Shown here one piece after another: positions 25,360 to 38,998 of a stretch of DNA of 64,000 nucleotides. The stretch's first letter is position 1. The number at the start of each line of letters is the position of its first letter. This DNA is from Psoroptes ovis (lineage: Eukaryota; Arthropoda; Arachnida; Sarcoptiformes; Psoroptidae): contig PQWQ01000007.1 of assembly GCA_002943765.1 (NCBI GenBank), positions 250,501 through 314,500 on the forward strand. The letters are read 5' to 3'. The notes beneath the pieces are model-generated. The model was not told the origin of the DNA. It ran no database searches and was given only the letters and a program-made list of their open reading frames with translations. The translations under genes were made by a program, and so were the position numbers.

Positions 25360-25520
25360 TTGACAAACCAGTGCCATACAATGATGATGATAAACGAAAG
25401 ATGGAAGATCGTAGAAAATCAACCATGACTGCAAAACCATGAATACCAAAGAAGGTTGATAAAACACCGACCCCTCCATTGATCCCCTGGATGCATTGCT
25501 CCAGTACTTGTTTATCCCAC
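25360..25520 (-). other. GC-raised island, possible exon encoding a membrane segment
   Basis: On the minus strand the base composition changes abruptly after CACTAAAG. The following frame reads EGEKNKWDKQVLEQCIQ, then GINGGVGVLSTFFGIHGF and AVMVDFLRSSIFRLSSSLYG, and could leave at CACTG|GTTTGT. The frame also extends upstream as a hydrophobic 110-codon ORF (25681-25349). Codons such as CTG, GAG, GGG and GTC in a row are unlike the AT-rich codon use of the three certain genes. I recognise no family. It could be an exon, a decayed insertion or an RNA-forming element. Confidence 0.2.
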
Positions 25521-26547
25521 TTGTTTTTCTCCCCTTCCTTTAGTGATAATGATAATAATATGCACAAAATGAAAAAAGCACCAATACAAACAAATAAATG
25601 TACAAATATAATCAAAGTAATCAAATCGAATATTTTGTTATTATTTGAATATTCATAGAATGGAAAATTTATTATTATCATTATTATGTAACGGATGGAA
25701 TTTTCAAACCATATTTTTTTGTGTTGATCATCAATTTTGTTTATTTGATTTTTTTTTCCATTTGATTTTGTGTTGAATAATTCTCATTTATTCGCATATG
25801 ATTTGTGATTATTCATTTATTCATTTATTTATTTATTTACAGCAGCAAACAAACATGAATTTGGAAAATTTGGAAATTTTATTCATTTGTATCTGTGAAT
25901 ACAACATTGATACAAATACAAATTCAATGAAATCAAACGAACAAACAAACAGATACAAATGAATCTGTGAAATAAAATAAAAAAGGATCAGAAATATTAT
26001 TAATGTTTTCCCAAATATAACAGATCAAACATATCAGCAAACATATCAGTAAATAACAATAATAAATGAATGAATGAATGATTCAAATATTCTGATTATG
26101 ATTATTCAATGAAATTAGCTGAAATTCAAAATTTTTCAAATAAAAAACCAGCAAAAATTTTCCGGAATTTTTGTTCGTTGAAATGTTTCCATATTTCCGA
26201 TTTCAACCGAATTTTTTTCGGAGAAAATTCTGATGCAGCAGTAGCACCAGCAACAGCAGATCAATTCTTTCAATTTATTTTGTCCATTCATTGAATAATG
26301 ATAATTCATCAAAGAATTTCAGAATTTCAAAATTTTTCCAGGGCCCATTTTCGCTCGAAGGTTCTCTTCATTAAAAATGGTTTAATTTTTCCATATTCAT
26401 ATTGAATTTCATAGAATTCTGATCAAAGAATCCTTTTTTCATTAAAATTTTTCTCTTCGTTTGTTTGTTTATAATCAAATGTAATAATAATAATGAAAAT
26501 AATATTTGACACATTTTTCGATTTCAAATAATAATTTGTTTCTTCGA

Positions 26548-26562
26548 CACACACACACACAT
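26548..26562. repeat. CA dinucleotide repeat
   Basis: A short (CA)n microsatellite on the plus strand. Similar short CA/GT runs occur near 39888-39902, 40532-40550, 47297-47309 and 48899-48911. Confidence 0.8.
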
Positions 26563-27834
26563 ATATTTCCCCAAACGATATTCAAATATTCAACAACTAA
26601 ATAATATGATTAGTTTTGATTATTTTCAATATTTAAATGTTTTTAAATTTCAAATATTTCATCAAAAATGAATTTCAAATTTTTTTTTTCAATTTTTTCT
26701 TTGATTCTCTGGTAATATTGTTTCAAATATATGAACACATCACAGCCAGGAAAAGAATGTATGAAGAATTTGAACGAAAATTTCAAAAATTCAAATTAAT
26801 ATAAAATTGAATATGTGAAAATATAATTTCGAATAAAAATTTTCGATTTTTTCCCATTCATTTATTCATTCATTTTTGGCCCCAATTTCTTGCATTTTCC
26901 ACAGTTTCTTTTCTTTTGTTTTTTTTTCGTTTCAAATCAAAATTCAAAGATGTTTGTCGTGGGTTTTGACAAGTTTTGCTGTCGAAGTATACGAGTATGT
27001 CTCGGAAAACAAAAATGCTGCTGCGAAAAAATCAAATCAAATGAATATTTGAGATGAAACAAATCATTTGCCAATTTCATTCAGTTGATTTCTCCAAATG
27101 AAATGTTTGATTATTATTTTTTCATTTATTTATTTCATTTGTTTTTGATTGGAATAAAAATAAAAATTTCAAAGAATTTTCTTCCCCCCATATATTCTGT
27201 TCATTTCATTAAATTCAAAAATTCAAAAATGAAAATTTTCACATTCATTTCATTAGATTTTGATCGAAACAAAACAAAATAAAAAAATTCATTCATTTAT
27301 TTTCAAATCATGATCGATTCATATGAAATGTATGGCCAGATAAAGATGAAGAGTAGTAGAGGTGATAATGGCTGGTTGATGCTAATTTCAAATTCAAAAA
27401 ATAATAATTTTTTTGAGATACCCCTTTCGATGGGGCAGCAGCCAACAAAAGTGTCAAAAAATTTTTTGGTGGAAATTTCACCAGGAAAAAATTTTCCATA
27501 TTGCACACACACACAGTGCATAGTGAAAACGTCATTTTTGACACATTTCGAAATTGGAAAAAAAAATTTGAAGGCAGTAAAAAACAATGAATGAATACAT
27601 TGAATATTAAATACCTTAAGCTTTGTGGCGTGTTTGTGTTCATTGATATTTCGATTTTTTTTTTATTTGAAATTTCATTCAAAATTTCAAAATTTTTTCA
27701 TTTCATTTGATTTTTGAATAAATTTTTTGAAATGAATTGAATTGAATTTATAATTTTCATTATTTGAAAAATAATGAATAAATGAAAATATGATTTCCGT
27801 CATAACCAATGAATGAATGAAAAATAAAAATAAA

Positions 27835-27912
27835 AGGCTGTCCGAAAAGTTTTGGCCGATTTTCATGTGCAACTCTATTCGATTAAGCCACGATGAACTT
27901 TTCGGACAACCA
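27835..27912 (+). mobile_element. MITE subfamily B (forward)
   Basis: Left end AAGGCTGTCCGAAAAGTTTT, right end GAACTTTTCGGACAACC. The middle GGCCGATTTTCATGTGCAAC is followed by GATTAAGCCACGATG. An overlapping 136-codon minus-strand open frame (28097-27687) runs through it and is not taken as a gene. Confidence 0.85.
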
Positions 27913-28261
27913 AAAAAAAAAATAAAATAAAATAAAATAAATGAATAAACAATAAATGAACAAAAAAAAAAAAAAAAATTTGAAGCATTGAAATTTTGAA
28001 AATTAAAAATAAACAAAAATAAAAAAGGCGATTCAATTGTACAATATGGGAAAATGTATCGATTGTCATCATATTCGTTTGTTGGTGTGTGTGTCATTGT
28101 TTACGGAAATCAAATGCTCGTAATATTCGGTTTTGAATACTGTTGTTCTACAATTTTCCATGGGTACAAATATGAACCAAAATATATCGAATTAATTGGT
28201 TGTTTTAAATTAAAATTTTCCTCGCAAAAATGTCGGAATCTATCGTGTAAATCATAACACA

Positions 28262-28287
28262 CGACAGCAGCAGCAGCAGCAGCAGAT
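28262..28287. repeat. CAG trinucleotide repeat
   Basis: About eight CAG units on the plus strand. Comparable CAG/CTG runs occur near 42793-42812 and 49049-49066. They are not within a recognised coding frame. Confidence 0.8.
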
Positions 28288-28890
28288 CGTAAAGACATTG
28301 AAATTTCAATTTCATTTTGAAGAAAATTAATTTTTTCGCCAAAAACAAATTTTGAAAATCTTGAAAATCATAGATTTTCTTTATTTATTTGAATATTTCT
28401 TCAAGAAAATATGGAGATATTTTAATGAAAATGATCATTGACTGCTGTTGCTATTGTCATTCATATTTTATAGTCATCACAATTGAATGAAATATGAATT
28501 TTTTTTTCATTTAAAATTGAATGAAAATGGCTAAAATTAGTTGATTGAGTTGACTGTTTGGCTCAGGATTCGATGACCAATTTATTGAACACAAATTCTG
28601 TGAACTAATTTTGAAAATTGACCATTTTTCGACCACTAATTACATTGAAATTTACGTGTTTAAATTACTAAAATAATGATTACAAAATCGATACCTGAAA
28701 AGCAATCAATCTAATATTTGATATTTGTATGACAGAAAATTACTTCATAAACCATTAATATATCGGACAATATTTGCAAAATTCAAAGTGATCAATGGAT
28801 TTTTGGCTATTTCATTTATTTTTCGTCAAAAAAAAAATTGTCAAACTTTTCTCGGTTCAAATATAGATGATAGATTAATTATTATTAACA

Positions 28891-28971
28891 TTAGATTGTC
28901 CAAAAAGTTCTTGCCGATTTTATCAGCATTTGCTACGATATAATCGGCAATAAATTTTCGGACAATCCTAT
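28891..28971 (+). mobile_element. MITE subfamily A (forward)
   Basis: Ends are TTAGATTGTCCAAAAAGTTC and AAATTTTCGGACAATCCTA. The loop TGCTACGATATAATCGGC is in forward orientation. Confidence 0.85.
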
Positions 28972-29305
28972 ATTATTAATACATGATTATAATTAGTAAT
29001 AATACACTATACATGGTTACAATATAAACATGGTTTATAATAATCATTATAATGATTACATTGATCATTAATTAATTCATTTCGTTCAATGATAATAAAT
29101 GCAGACAAATTGAAAATTGTAAATTAAGTCATTTATATCATTGTGTTTTGTATCACCCATAATATCGATACTCTGAATAATTTTTTCGAACTGGTCATCA
29201 AACTTTCAAAATTCAATTTGAATTCGAATTGAATTTTTGTGTTTTTGAAATTTTTGAAAGTTCAATTTCCAGCCAGGACCATGATGTGTGCGTAGGCAAA
29301 CTGTG

Positions 29306-29334
29306 AATTAACAGGAAAGAAATTCCTGTTAATT
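29306..29334. repeat. Perfect 12-bp inverted repeat with 5-nt loop
   Basis: AATTAACAGGAA (29306-29317) is exactly complementary to TTCCTGTTAATT (29323-29334), with loop AGAAA. It lies in a locally GC-raised, G-rich stretch (29270-29400) whose edges carry two copies of ATTTCCAGCCA. Confidence 0.8.
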
Positions 29335-30593
29335 AGTCAGGTTCTGGTTGGCAATAGGGTTCTAGGGTTTTTTAGGGGCTATTTCCAGCCATTTTTTGGC
29401 CAATAAATAATAATGATATAATCAGAAATTTATACATTTTGTATAATCAGTATTTCGTTGTAATACTTTGAAGCTTTTTTTCGAAGCAAAAGACAATATT
29501 GAACATGAAATGTAATGTTCAACCAATTTATACCAATCACGTACACATGATTGCATATATTAGCATTCGATGGCCAAATAATGAGCAAAACAAAAAAAAA
29601 AGTTTCATTTCTGGTTCGATACATGTGTATATGGTGGATTATAATGGAGATATTATTATTATCAAAGTTTGAATTTTTGATGAATCAATCAATAATTTGT
29701 TTGGTTCAGTCAATCGACAGACTTGTCACTGGTCAAAGAAATAAAACCAACATAATTAACCTGATATTTTTCGATTAACATTTACATAACAACTGATTAG
29801 TGGCCAAAATGATTTATCGATCATTCATTCATCGATCGATCGATTATTCATCGATTTTTACAGTACCAATCCCAAATCATTCGAATTTCGAATTCAAATT
29901 CGAATCCAATGAATTTTCCTTCGTGAAAACTTGACAAATTCGGTTTTTAACCCTTTCAGTAAGAAAATATCAAGAAATTTCTAAAAAATGGATAAAATTC
30001 TTCACAATTCATTACACATTTGACAGCCATTTCTGTTCACTGACAGATTTTCTTTTCTTTTATTCCACCATAATTTATTCTTATTCGAAGTGTGAAAATC
30101 ATTGATTTTGGATCAGCCGAAAATCTGAAATGAAAATTGAACGGATCATTGAATATGAATAAGTGTAAATGTTTTATTTATTTGAAATAAATAAAATTTG
30201 CGGTTTATTTGTTATTTGTTGTTCCATTATTTGCTTACAATGTTTGTGTTCGATATTGAATGGAAATTCGAAAAAAATGAATTCAAATTTTGCTTTCATT
30301 GTTGTTGTTTGTTTTGTTACACACAAGTCAAATCGATCCAACAAATATAAATGAATGAATAAATGAATGAATATATGCACAAATATAATATGAAAGCTAA
30401 AAATGAATAAATAAATAAATAATGAATAAATAATATTTCATTGAATTCTAAGGTTTGAAATATATTTCTATTTTGAATTTAAAATCGCAATAATTCCATA
30501 GAATAAACAACAGAATTCTTTGAATTATTTTTCGAAATTGATTAATGCCGGTTATTTCTCAGTATTTTCAAGACTGGGGCCTTCAAGGGGAGT

Positions 30594-30621
30594 GGTATTG
30601 GGTTATCCCTTGATTAAGGGG
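30594..30621. repeat. Mutually exclusive hairpin arms
   Basis: CAAGGG (30594-30599) can pair with CCCTTG (30607-30612), and the same CCCTT can instead pair with AAGGG (30616-30620). The island is GC-raised relative to its surroundings. Confidence 0.5.
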
Positions 30622-32777
30622 TAAGGATTGTTGGCTTCATCTGAATGGAGGTGCGATACGTGTTTGTACAAATATTCAAGTTTTTGTGATATGTTTTCTA
30701 AAGAATTTCACGCTTTAGCCCTGAGAATTCTCTGAGTAAAAATATCGATTCAATTCATTTAAATAATTTGAAGTTTTTGAAAATTCATTTATTTTCTATG
30801 AGAGAGAATCAATCCACAATTTGTTTATTTGTTTGTGAAGAGAGATTTCAATTTTATTTTAATGATTCTCCTCGACCAAAATTATTTTCCGAAATTTTAC
30901 AAAATTTTTACTCGTGTTTCTATGCAAGGAAATTGTATAATTTAATTGTTTCAAACGTGGAGAAAAATGGTTTTTCGGGCCAAAATTGTCAAAAATTGAT
31001 CGATTGATTGTTGACTAGTTCTTCGTTTCCACGCTCCTCATAATTTGTCGTTGTGCAATACGGGGTACAATTCAACCCTTTAACTTGAAACTTAACGATT
31101 CTATGAATGAATCGAGTGGAAAGGAAGAAAAAAATTGATTCAATTTGATCAATTTGATCATACGCGTGTGCTTTCACAATGAGGACCCAATTGAACTACG
31201 TTCATTAAAACCAGCCACCATTGCCATTACCACCACTTCGAAATGATCCAGGTTTTTTTTTGTTCGAAAATGGTATTGAAATCAATTGATTTCAATTTAA
31301 ACAAATTTGGAGAATTTTACTCCTTTCATTCATCCCCTCATTCATTCATCCACTCATTCATTCATAATCAATCTAATATTTGGCTGATGATAACATTTAC
31401 TGTGTGTGTGTGAGTGATGCTTCTACGGGTAAAATTTGATTATTTTCGAAAGATTCAAAATGAATGAATGTGAATGTGAATTCAATTCATCGAAACGAAT
31501 CGAATCGAATCCGAAAATTCAATTGTGAATCGAATCGAATCGAAATTTTGAATTTTCAATTCGGGAAAACAAAAAACAGGGAAATAAATGTCAAATTAAA
31601 AATCTGAAAAAAAACTTTTTTCGAATTCAAACGAACTTTCGATCAAAAATGAAAGGGTTGAATGACTGAAATCAAGTTTGATTTCGATGAATGAGTGAGG
31701 AGAGCCAAAAAATGATGGATCATTGAAAATGTATCCATCTGCATCCTCTCTCCTCTGCTGCATCCTTCGCTACTTTGGCTCAATTTTGTTTCGTTGAATT
31801 GAATCAATGATTTTTCAATAATTTTCAATTTTTGTAATTTTCAATACTTTGAAATCAATTCATTTCACTCCAATATATATTTGATTAATTCATTTAATTC
31901 CACCATTTATTTCAATTGATGCTCTTAGGTGCACACGAATATTGGGAAGAGAACTGAAATCATTCATTGATTTCGAATGATCGATTGATTTCTGCTGTTA
32001 TTTTTCTTATTTCTTATTTCAAATATATCTAATACATCCAAATCAAAATGGTCAAAATTATTAGTTTTTCATTTTTCTAATTTTTCCCATTATAAAACAT
32101 ATTGAACCATTGAAGCTATGGTTATTCGAAGCCAATGGGAAAAATGAAATGAATCAATCATCATCGTGTGAGCATAAAGGGTTTGAAAATTTGGAAATTT
32201 CAAAATGGAAAATTTTCATTTTCTGAAAAAGAAAAAATTCAAAATAATTTTCCCCATTGATTATCAATGAACAGCAGAAAATAATTATTTCTCTGATCAA
32301 AAACAGAGAGAAATGAATCAATCTAAAAATGCAAATCAATAAATGAAATTTTAAAAAATTTAAATATTGAACCCGAATTAATTTGCGAACCACTACAACA
32401 ATGGTAGAATTGATTTGAATTGAACGATGAATTTCAATTTTTCAATGGAAAAAAATGAAAAAAAATAAAAATCAATATATAATTCACACTAACCCTTTCA
32501 TTTCAAAAAAAAAAATTCATTTTTTTTTCGATTCGTTCGTCTCTATTCGTCTCATTTCATTTCGTTTATCATCGATAATGAAAATTATTATTATCATTAT
32601 TATTATTATAATTCCATTTGGAATGATCCAAAATTGATCGAATGAAATGAATGAATAAATGAATTGAATGGAGTCGAAATTATATGAAAATTTTTCCAAT
32701 ATATTTCAATATTTTTCAAATGCAAAATTCCGTTCAAACAATATATATTTTGAATGTGTTTCGTATGCAAAAATAAT

Positions 32778-32862
32778 ATTAGGCATGTTCGAAAAGTTTT
32801 TGCCGATTTTTCAATTATTTTCTGCCGATATAACCGGCAAAAACTTTTCGGACAACCTAATG
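32778..32862 (+). mobile_element. MITE subfamily A (forward)
   Basis: Ends are TTAGGCATGTTCGAAAAGTT and AACTTTTCGGACAACCTAA. The stem continues through TTGCCG/CGGCAA. The loop includes CAATTATTTTCTGCCGATAT. Confidence 0.85.
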
Positions 32863-34101
32863 TAATAATTGTAATAATTTTCAATCAGACTTGATCGAAC
32901 ACTGAAGGTCTGATAATTGATAATTATTTGGTTGGAGAAGAGTTGGAGCAGCAGTTTTGGACCGAGAAAAAAAAATATTTGAAATTATTATAATCAACAA
33001 CAGCCAGCCAACCAGCCGAATTCGATTGATTCATTAATTATGCAACTGCCACCACCACCACCGCCGCCAACACCCATACCACCACTAATTTTGCACACAT
33101 ATGCACCCCGATGATAATTTTCACCCCCTTCATCAATTTTCATCATATTTTTTTCGGGAAATTCATATTGATTATTTTCATATATGACGATGATGATGAT
33201 GATGATGATTAGGAACAATGATTATTTCATGCAAAAATAATAAAATAATGAGAATTTGCAATTCAAATAATGATCATACACATAGAGGATCATCATCGAT
33301 TTGAATGAATGAAATTGATTTCGAATCGATTCTTGTACGAAAATATATATTCATATTGGAATTCATATGGCATCCTCCCCCCGGACAACGCATATATCGC
33401 TATTGTCATCATCGGTTGCATGGCATGATATTCATCTTGTACAATTCTCGAACAATTGTAACAATGAAATTAATTGAAATTATTGGAAATATCGTCATAT
33501 ATATGCATATGTGCGTGCATATTTTCCATTTTAGCAAAGAGTATTATCAATTAATTCTCTTTTTTCAAAGTGAATCGAATTGAAATTCCAATTCTGGTAC
33601 GATTTGATTGGAGCCACATCGATGATTTTTTGGGCGCCCATTCAACTATTTTGGTATTCCGATTGATTCGATGCATTCGATTTTCGAATCCAAAAAATTT
33701 AAAATTAGTAAATTTGAAAATTTTCAATCACAGAATTTCCAACATTTTAATATTCATTTGTTTGTTTGGCTTAATGTCATTATTGTCCATTATTCCCCTA
33801 AAATCATTTCCATGCCCGAAACACCCCTTTATTCCCCAAAAAAAATTTCCCTTGTTCTTTTTTGTTTCGTTTTGTTTTATTTTATTTCGATTCATTTAGT
33901 TTGGAATATATTTTAATGCGTGAATATATTTATATTTTTGGAAAATTTACAAAATGGAAAATTCTGGTCATTTTCTCCCATTGATTTATATGACTGTATG
34001 AATGACTGTAAAAAAAATTCTGATTAAAATCAATCGTTTTTCATTCATTTTCATTTATTTGTTTATTTATTTTTAATGCATATTTCTCCCTTCACATTTA
34101 T

Positions 34102-34181
34102 TTAGGTTGTCCGATAAGTTCTTGCCGATTTTCTCATGATTCCCCACGATATAATCGGCAAAAACTTTTCGGACAATCTAT
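34102..34181 (+). mobile_element. MITE subfamily A (forward)
   Basis: Ends are TTAGGTTGTCCGATAAGTTC and AAACTTTTCGGACAATCTA. The loop CATGATTCCCCACGATATAA is in forward orientation. Confidence 0.85.
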
Positions 34182-35608
34182 TCATTTATTTGTCGCTTCG
34201 ATAATAATTCATTCATTCATTCATTTCATTTCATATCATTGAAATTTTTAAACATGGAAAATTAGAAAAAACGAAATAATTTAAATATCGTCGTAGAAGC
34301 ATTGAAACAATTAATATTTTATTTTTTCGAAATAATAAAATGGTCAAAATAACAAATAACAAAATTCAAATTCAAAAGTCCAGTTATTTCAACCGATTTT
34401 TCATGAATAGAATATAATCATATTCCCCCTATTTACTCCCCTATTTTGCCGCTATTTTTCACCCCGATATTTGCCAATTCTTCTCGGGTGATCAAAGAAT
34501 TTTTCAAATGTTGAAAATGTTTAAATTTATTTTATTTCTCTCCGTCAATTCACCATATAAATTAGTTACAGAGTAGATAATATTGGTGAATCAATGGATG
34601 AAATGAAAAAGAGTAAAATAACAAATACGAAGAGAGAGAGAGAGCGAGGAGAAAAAACAAATAATTTCACAATTTGTAATCGTATGTAATCGAATCGAAT
34701 ATATTCATTTGTACCATTCTGCATTATCATTGTTTTAATGGTATATCTATGGGTATTTTTCGATGAAACATTGAAACAAGCCATTTTCTATATATAATAA
34801 TTAAATATATTAAAATGAATATTCAAGTATAGTAACATTTTGAAATAAATTGTGTAAATATATAGATGATTGCATTTAAATGAAATGAATTTTTGAAAAA
34901 TTTGAAATGATCCAAATTTTTAAATTTTTCAATTCGTTCGATAAAGGTAGAAGCATTGAAGCTGGCAACTAACGAAAAGCAATACAATTCATTTGGATTC
35001 GATCAGTACAATGGCAAATGAATATTTTGGAAATTTTCTGAAATAAATTTTTTACAATCATTTCCATTTATTATTGATCGAATTTCGATTGAAAATTATT
35101 CAAATAATTTTCTCTTTTTATTTTATTCGATCCATTAACAGAATTTTTTCTCAAAATTTTCATTTGCAAATTAAAACAACGAGAGAAATTCTGGCAATTT
35201 CTCTTGTTTTACCCGATTGCCAATTGCCATTTGAATTCATTCCATTCAAATTATATAGAATTGTAAAAATACTGAAAAATTAAAAAAATTTATTTCATTT
35301 CATTTCATTTATTTGAAATGAAATAAAACAAAAACCGAATGCGAAATAACGAAAAATCGAACCCAATTTCTGGTTCGATGGCTTCGTTGGGAACGAAGCG
35401 AAGATAATCAATGAATTTTTCCTTTTTTTCAAAATTTTGGTTTGTCCTGTTTTCACTGCTGCTGCTGCAGCAACTAAGGCCCCAATCGTTTTTTGAATTT
35501 TCTGGCCCCTCATCATTCATCATTGAATTTGAATTTGAATGTACCAAAAATTAAAACGCGGAGAGTAATTAATGCAAAATCTCATCTATGTATGCAGTTG
35601 TTTATTTA

Positions 35609-35690
35609 TTAGGTTGTCCGATAAGTTCTTGCCGATTTTTTCATAATTTCCTACGATATAATCCGCAGAAACTTTCCGGACTACATAATA
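35609..35690 (+). mobile_element. MITE subfamily A (forward)
   Basis: Ends are TTAGGTTGTCCGATAAGTTC and AACTTTCCGGACTACATAA. The loop TTTCCTACGATATAATCC is in forward orientation, with a few mismatches in the right arm. Confidence 0.8.
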
Positions 35691-37820
35691 TTTATTTATT
35701 TATTTATTTTTATATTTGTTTGATTTTGAATTTGAATTTGAATATTTCAATGAATTTATACTTTATTTCGATTTTCCAATGACAATGGGAAAATCTAAAT
35801 GTGTGTTGGTGTTGCTGTGTATTGCTATACCAAAATTATTGGGGAAAATATCCACTATTTTTTGCCCCCTCAAATTTCATTTCTATATTCATTTATTTGT
35901 TATGACAAAATTTCAAAAAAAAAAAAAAAATTCCAATTTCCAATTTTCGAAATTTTTCGCAGCATTGAAAATATAAAGTGTGAAAGGGTTAATAATTTTT
36001 TATTTTTTGCTTTTTTGCTAAAGGTTTATACCGATTGAAAAACAAAGCAAAAAAAAGGTAGTAGTAAATGAATGACTGGCAAAAAAAATTTTCATATTTT
36101 TCCTCTTCGTTCCGAACTTAATGAATGTGGAAACAATTGATTATGAGTAATTGAAATTTGAATTTCAATGCAGTAAACAAGCAATATTTTTCCGAATATT
36201 TCACATTTTGACAAACTTGAAACAAATGATTATAATGATTCGAACAAAAAATGGGTGTTTGACACTTTGGCAAGTGAAAAAAAGAGAATACATTAAATTG
36301 TTACGAAATTGTTCAATTTTTGGTTGTCAATTGAAAATTTAATTGTTTTTTTGGCTGCTGTTGTTGTTGTTGTTCTCGCCATTTGCTGGGCACCAACAGA
36401 GAAAATGAGATCAGTCCAAAAATCAGTCCAATATTCGAACATGAATTGTTGGACAATTTGAAATCACATTTTTTGGATCTAATTTCAATTTTTAAAAATT
36501 TTTGTTTGACCATTTTCTAAGACCCTTTTTTCGGAACCGATTTTCTGTTCTGTTTTCAAAATTGATTTGAAAATGAAAAACAATTAAAATCATTCAGATA
36601 ATCGAAAATGTGATTTTTTTTCTTTCTTTGAAAACAATTTCTTTGTGAAATTTTCAATATTAAAAATTTGAAATTCATTTGTAGCAGTAGTAAACTTTTG
36701 ATTCGATATATTTCAATGAATTTACACATGAATAAATAAATAAATAAATAAAGAATATTCATAAATAATAATAAGAAATTGAAATGTAAAAAAAAATTTA
36801 TTTTCACAATATATTTTATATTTTGCTTTTGGGCAAATATTATTTATTATTTTTGATTATTATTGTTATCATCAATTCACACATTTAGTCATGAACTGAA
36901 CTAAAAACTAACTAACAACAAACACAATGATATAAATGATTGCCAATTAATTTCCAGTCAAAGAAAATATAAATAGAAAATAGTGTCGCTATTCATTTAT
37001 TTTATTTCATCTTTGCTTTTTGGCATTTAATAGAATTGAACAAACACACATCGTCAAACACCTTAAATGATAAGGTTTTTTTGTAATGCCTTTACGAAAT
37101 ATTTCCAAGTGATATTTTGTGATTTGTTTTTTTTTTCATTCCTCTCATTCATTCAATTGAATTTCGATGGCATCATATTCACGAAGCCAATAAGAAATGA
37201 ATTTCATTGTTGGTGGTGGTTTTTTTATGTCGATTATATTTGAAAATTGAAAGTAAAAGAATGGAAATAATTTCAATTTAACTATTCGCAAACGATTGTT
37301 TTGTATGCGATTGCAATAGCATTGTTGTATTCGTCTCATTTCTTTAATTTTTTCTCCAAAATAATGAACGACTTTAGGAAAATATCTTTAATAAATAAAT
37401 GTATATTATCATTGTGAAAATTGATTGACTATTATTTTTTTTCTTTTGCAGCAATAATACATTGAATGCATCAAAAAAAAAAAAAAAAAATTCTTAATAA
37501 TTTTCAAGCCTTTAAGGCCTTAAATAATAATAACAATTATTATTTGTTATTGTTACTTGGAAGAAATTGATTTTTTCCTTCATTCATTTCTGTTAGATAT
37601 TTCATTTCATCATTTTCACTTATTTATTTATTCATTCATGTAATGTAAATTTATTTATTCAAAAAATATATTTCCAAAAATTATCAAATCATTAAATAAT
37701 TATTCATCCAATAATGATAATAATCGTGTTGATGGCGGCAAAAATCTTTGCTGAATGAATATTACAATTATTATTTGGAAAATTATTTGTTTGGAAAATA
37801 AATATTTATATGAGTGATAT

Positions 37821-37902
37821 ATTAGTTTGTCCGGAAAGTTTTTGCCGATTTTCTAATGATTTTCTACGATATAACCGGCAAAAACTTTCCGAACAACCTA
37901 AT
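37821..37902 (+). mobile_element. MITE subfamily A (forward)
   Basis: Ends are TTAGTTTGTCCGGAAAGTTT and AAACTTTCCGAACAACCTAA. The arms pair almost completely through TTGCCG/CGGCAA. The loop ATTTTCTACGATATAACC is in forward orientation. Confidence 0.85.
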
Positions 37903-38910
37903 AATATATTTTAATGAATAAAGTGTTTGATTAGTTTTTTTCTTTATTAACTCTTGATATTTTCTATTTTTGGATAAATGAAAATGATTATCATCATTAT
38001 AAAATATTCATTGAAGAAGATCGATGTGAGTGTTTTTGAATGATTCACAGTGATTGATGCGTTTTTTTTACTTGGTATCAAAAAATTTAAAATTGATGCA
38101 AAATAATTGAAAATAATTAACACTAATTTGCAATTAATACATTTTGTTTCAAGCATTTCGAAATGAATTCAAAATGAAAGCCTCCAACTTTCGATTGTCT
38201 CCACATATAAGAATTTTTCAAACCGTTTTCTAAGTAAAATTAAAATTTTCATCTTCCCGAACGGGTAAATTGATGATGAGAATTCATCAATTTAAAAGTT
38301 ATTCAGATTTGAATATTTTTTGGAGCTAATTTTCTTCAGTGGAAACTTTCTGCTCCGAACTCTAAACTCAAGAAACAAATACATTTCAAGTTTGATGTGG
38401 CGAAAATTTATCGATAAATGCCTTGAATATTTCTCTGAATTTTTCAAAATCAAACACAGTTTTTTGCCATATTTCCATTTGATTTTTTTTTTGGCATTTC
38501 TCGCCTGCCATTCAATAACAATTATTTTTGATTTTTCGAAGATGAATATGTGCGAAGAAGGGAAGATGAAAAAGTTAATTTTTCAATGATAAATTCTTCT
38601 TCTTCTTCTTCTGATAAATAAAATAAATGATTACCAAATTTCCAAATGTGTGTGGAATAAAATATAAAATAAAACACCCATAATTTTTCAATTCAATTTT
38701 TTCAATTCTTTAATAATATCAAATTTGTTTATTTCATACATATCTCTCTCGTATTTTTTTGCATTTTTTTTTTTTTTTTTTTTGTTTGTCAATTTCAATT
38801 AATTTTGATGAAAATAAATAATAGCTGAATAAAATCTGAATTTGAATATTTTCGATAAATAATATCGAAAATGTATATGCATTGAACAACATTTGAAATA
38901 ATGTTTGAAT

Positions 38911-38998
38911 ATTAGATTGTCCGAAAAGTTTCGGCTGATTTTCAATCAGCAACTCTATTCGATTAAGCCGAATGAACTTTTCGGACAACAATCTAATA
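38911..38998 (+). mobile_element. MITE subfamily B (forward)
   Basis: Ends are TTAGATTGTCCGAAAAGTTT and TTTTCGGACAACAATCTAA. The middle GGCTGATTTTCAATCAGCAA is followed by GATTAAGCCGAATG. It is the only B copy within the run of A copies. Confidence 0.85.

Larger units (their letters stand above)
16161..27800. other. Gene-poor AT-rich region rich in subfamily B MITEs
   Basis: About 11.6 kb with no recognisable conserved protein, tRNA, rRNA or known microRNA on either strand. It contains five B-type MITEs, listed separately, a 39-bp A run, a CA repeat near 26550, and candidate exons at 17013-17561 and 25360-25520 described separately. Open frames of 60-110 codons occur on both strands at about the density expected by chance at this composition. 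It may be intergenic or part of a very long intron of a gene whose exons lie outside. Confidence 0.5.

Noticed and set aside
27303..28097. Open frames of 94-136 codons on both strands
   Set aside because: They are Phe/Leu/Ile-rich, partly run through a MITE and an A tract, and overlap on opposite strands. No homology is recognised.
32985..33114. Plus-strand frame with a poly-proline run (QLPPPPPPPTPIPPL) ending in TGA
   Set aside because: It derives from a CCA/CCG microsatellite, has no splice donor and no supporting upstream exon. The opposite strand reads as poly-glycine equally well.
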